NCBI GenBank assembly: GCA_905397405.1
Contig: CAJPVJ010000499.1
Span: 1 to 24,132 of the forward strand
DNA: 24,132 nucleotides
DNA from: Oppiella nova
Taxonomy: Eukaryota; Arthropoda; Arachnida; Sarcoptiformes; Oppiidae
Reading direction: 5' to 3'
Part shown: positions 22,621-24,132 of the stretch, in pieces
How the letters are laid out: every line of letters starts with the position of its first letter
Numbering within the stretch: the stretch's first letter is position 1
Notes under the pieces: generated by a model
Told to the model about the DNA's origin: nothing
The model's database searches: none
What the model saw: only the letters and a program-made list of their open reading frames with translations
Position numbers and translations under genes: made by a program

Positions 22621-24132
22621 GATTTCAAGTTCAATACAAACGACTTTATGGGCGACGCGTCGGACGACCAGAAACTGTCACAAAAGTGGTCAACAATGAA
22701 GACACAGGAATCAGTTGATGTCTCACACGATGTGATTCACGAAAGATATATAAGATATTCAAATCAAACACAGAGTGAAAGGTCTGTACGAATGGATGCA
22801 ATGAATACCAAGAATTGGTGATAATTTGTGGTTTGATTTGTATCTGAATAGGGATTTGTCTAAAACTGATTACACGTACGCCAAGAGTTTTACAAACACA
22901 GAGTGAAAGGTCTGTACGAATGGATGCAATGAATGGCAAGAATTGGTGATAATTTGTGGTTTGATTTGTATCTGAATAGGGATTTGTCTAAAACTGATTA
23001 CACGTACGCCAAGAGTTTTAGTTACAATCGACGGATAGACCGCTTGAAGGCGTTTGAGTGGTCGGTGCCGAACATGTCTCGCAAGAGTATCCATTCTTCG
23101 GCTGTGAAGAACTCTTTGCCTTCGCTCGCAATACTCAGTAATTATTTGACATAATTTTGTGGTTTTTTTTGTTTCATTGAATTCGTTATGTTTTTGTTAA
23201 TCACAGGATTCAGTGCCAAAGACAACAACTATGCAATGAATAACACATTAAACCATCGAATACTCAATGATTATCAACAAAACAGGAGGAATGTTACGGT
23301 CAGTAGACGAGTGACCAGTTTATTGAAGAATATGACCACAAAACTGATGGATTCTGTGACACCCGATGCTGTGAAACGAGTGACACATAAGTGCCCTTCG
23401 CTTTGGTCTATACTTCCAGTGCTTCTGTTGACAGGAATCGCATACTTAATGAGTCAACATATGTCTAGTCCCGTGCCGTTCACTCCTTTACAAGGAATCA
23501 CTAGTGATATGTCGTCCCAAATGAATAGCAATCCCAATGAGAAGTGCAGTGAATTGACTGAAAGATTGAACACAATTAAGGATAATATGAAGAATATGAT
23601 GACCAGATCTGAAGTAAAATCAATGATACGTCAGGCGCTGGCCATATATGCCGCCGATAAGACGGGTCGACCGGACTTTGCTTTGGAATCGACGGGTATT
23701 TTGAACTCATTTGATGTTAATATCAATTATTTCCACTAATAATGTCTTCATATGTGTCTAAAGGGGGTTCAATAGTAAAGGGCCGGCACTCAGAAACTTA
23801 CGATAGGGGTGTCACTCACTATCGGTTATTCGAAATCCCGTTCTGGTCCTCATCGGTCAGCCCGAGGGCTGTCATTCAGCCGACAATAAGTCCGGGCGAG
23901 TGCTGGGCCTTCAGGGGGTCGATCGGTTATCTAGTGATACGACTGTCCCAACCGATAGCACCGACGGGTTTCTCGTACGAACACATTCCCAAACAGATCT
24001 CGAGGGACGGGAACATCGATTCCGCGCCCAAAGAGTTTCAGGTGAGGGCTCTGGACGACGAGTCGGACACTTCGGGTCGACTTCTGGGGAATTATGTGTA
24101 CGAAGACAACGACAGTCCGATGCAGTACTTCC
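22621..24132 (+). CDS. SUN-domain protein, LINC complex (3' partial)
   Basis: Inner nuclear membrane protein expected to bind KASH proteins in the perinuclear space. Clear exons: up to 23137, 23207-23695, and 23764 to the window end, with matching phase-1 junctions. The nucleoplasmic N-terminus has TDYTYAKSFSYNRR and MSRKSIHSS, resembling the SUN1 start region. One membrane segment follows (WSILPVLLLTGIAYLMS), then a short lumenal stalk and the helix SMIRQALAIYAAD...DFALESTG that precedes SUN domains. The SUN domain itself reads RHSETYDRG, PFWSSSVSPRAVIQP, SPGECWAFRGSIGYLVIRL, EHIPKQ and SAPKEFQVRAL, and is cut at the right edge. The start is uncertain. An upstream frame from ATG 22621 (MDFKFNTNDF) ends at TGA 22819, while the SUN frame opens at ATG 22933. 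A 128-bp duplication (22765-23020) falls exactly here. The frames can be joined only by a 31-bp or a 159-bp putative intron, or by a sequence error. Confidence 0.88.
22765..22892 (+). repeat. 128-bp tandem repeat, copy A (SUN gene 5' coding)
   Basis: Directly adjacent to copy B (22893-23020), with two mismatches (AC at 22807-22808 versus GG at 22935-22936). Copy A lacks the ATG that opens the SUN frame in copy B. Confidence 0.97.
22893..23020 (+). repeat. 128-bp tandem repeat, copy B (SUN gene 5' coding)
   Basis: Second copy, continuous with the rest of the SUN coding exon (YNRRIDRLKAFEW). The GG variant creates ATG at 22933. Confidence 0.97.

Noticed and set aside
1-24132. CRISPR arrays, phage, transposon or tRNA genes
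   Set aside because: The gene structure is eukaryotic. The direct repeats are explained by duplications or microsatellites, and I found no transposase, terminal inverted repeats or tRNA-like B-box arrangement.

Overview
This window is nuclear DNA from an animal. It carries spliced protein-coding genes with short GT-AG introns (mostly 55-80 bp), AT-rich spacers and AATAAA polyadenylation signals. The proteins resemble arthropod/vertebrate housekeeping families. The compact introns and dense head-to-head / tail-to-tail packing would fit a small-genome arthropod such as an acariform mite, but that is an inference. No bacterial operon, phage, CRISPR or viral structure is visible.

Layout: (1) 1-6598 (+) is a USP31/USP43-type deubiquitinase, 5'-incomplete, whose catalytic-Cys exon plus following intron lies in two near-identical tandem copies (1-1926 and 1928-3853). 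(2) 7921-9507 (-) is ECSIT, 4 exons, convergent with the USP gene. (3) 10010-10678 (+) is an intronless secreted C6orf120/UPF0669 homologue, divergent from ECSIT. (4) 11232-17393 (+) is GBF1, the Golgi Arf guanine nucleotide exchange factor, 9 exons, about 1,864 aa. (5) 17788-20979 (-) is a puromycin-sensitive aminopeptidase (M1 family), 8 exons, convergent with GBF1. (6) 21507-21957 (+) is a two-exon gene for an unrecognised protein of about 131 aa. (7) 22621-24132 (+) is a SUN-domain (LINC complex) protein that runs off the right edge.

All splice phases were checked by hand. GBF1 sums to an exact multiple of three. ECSIT and the aminopeptidase do so once one copy of an internal short duplication is removed, giving 419 and 868 aa, close to family lengths.

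The strongest unexplained signal is structural. Three separate genes each contain a near-tandem duplication whose matching length is 127, 127 and 128 bp (repeat offsets 129, 128 and 128 bp). One flanks the only N in the window, one has a single synonymous mismatch and causes a frameshift, and one has two mismatches. Together with the 1.9-kb duplicated USP exon block, whose left boundary coincides with base 1 of the window, this looks like unmerged contig/haplotype overlaps (a k-mer-length signature) rather than biology. I found no convincing new biological system. The main biological oddities are a Trp in place of the first Gly of the GAMEN motif in the aminopeptidase, a cluster of E-boxes in the ECSIT/C6orf120 bidirectional promoter, a SUN protein with a very short lumenal stalk, and the unrecognised small gene.
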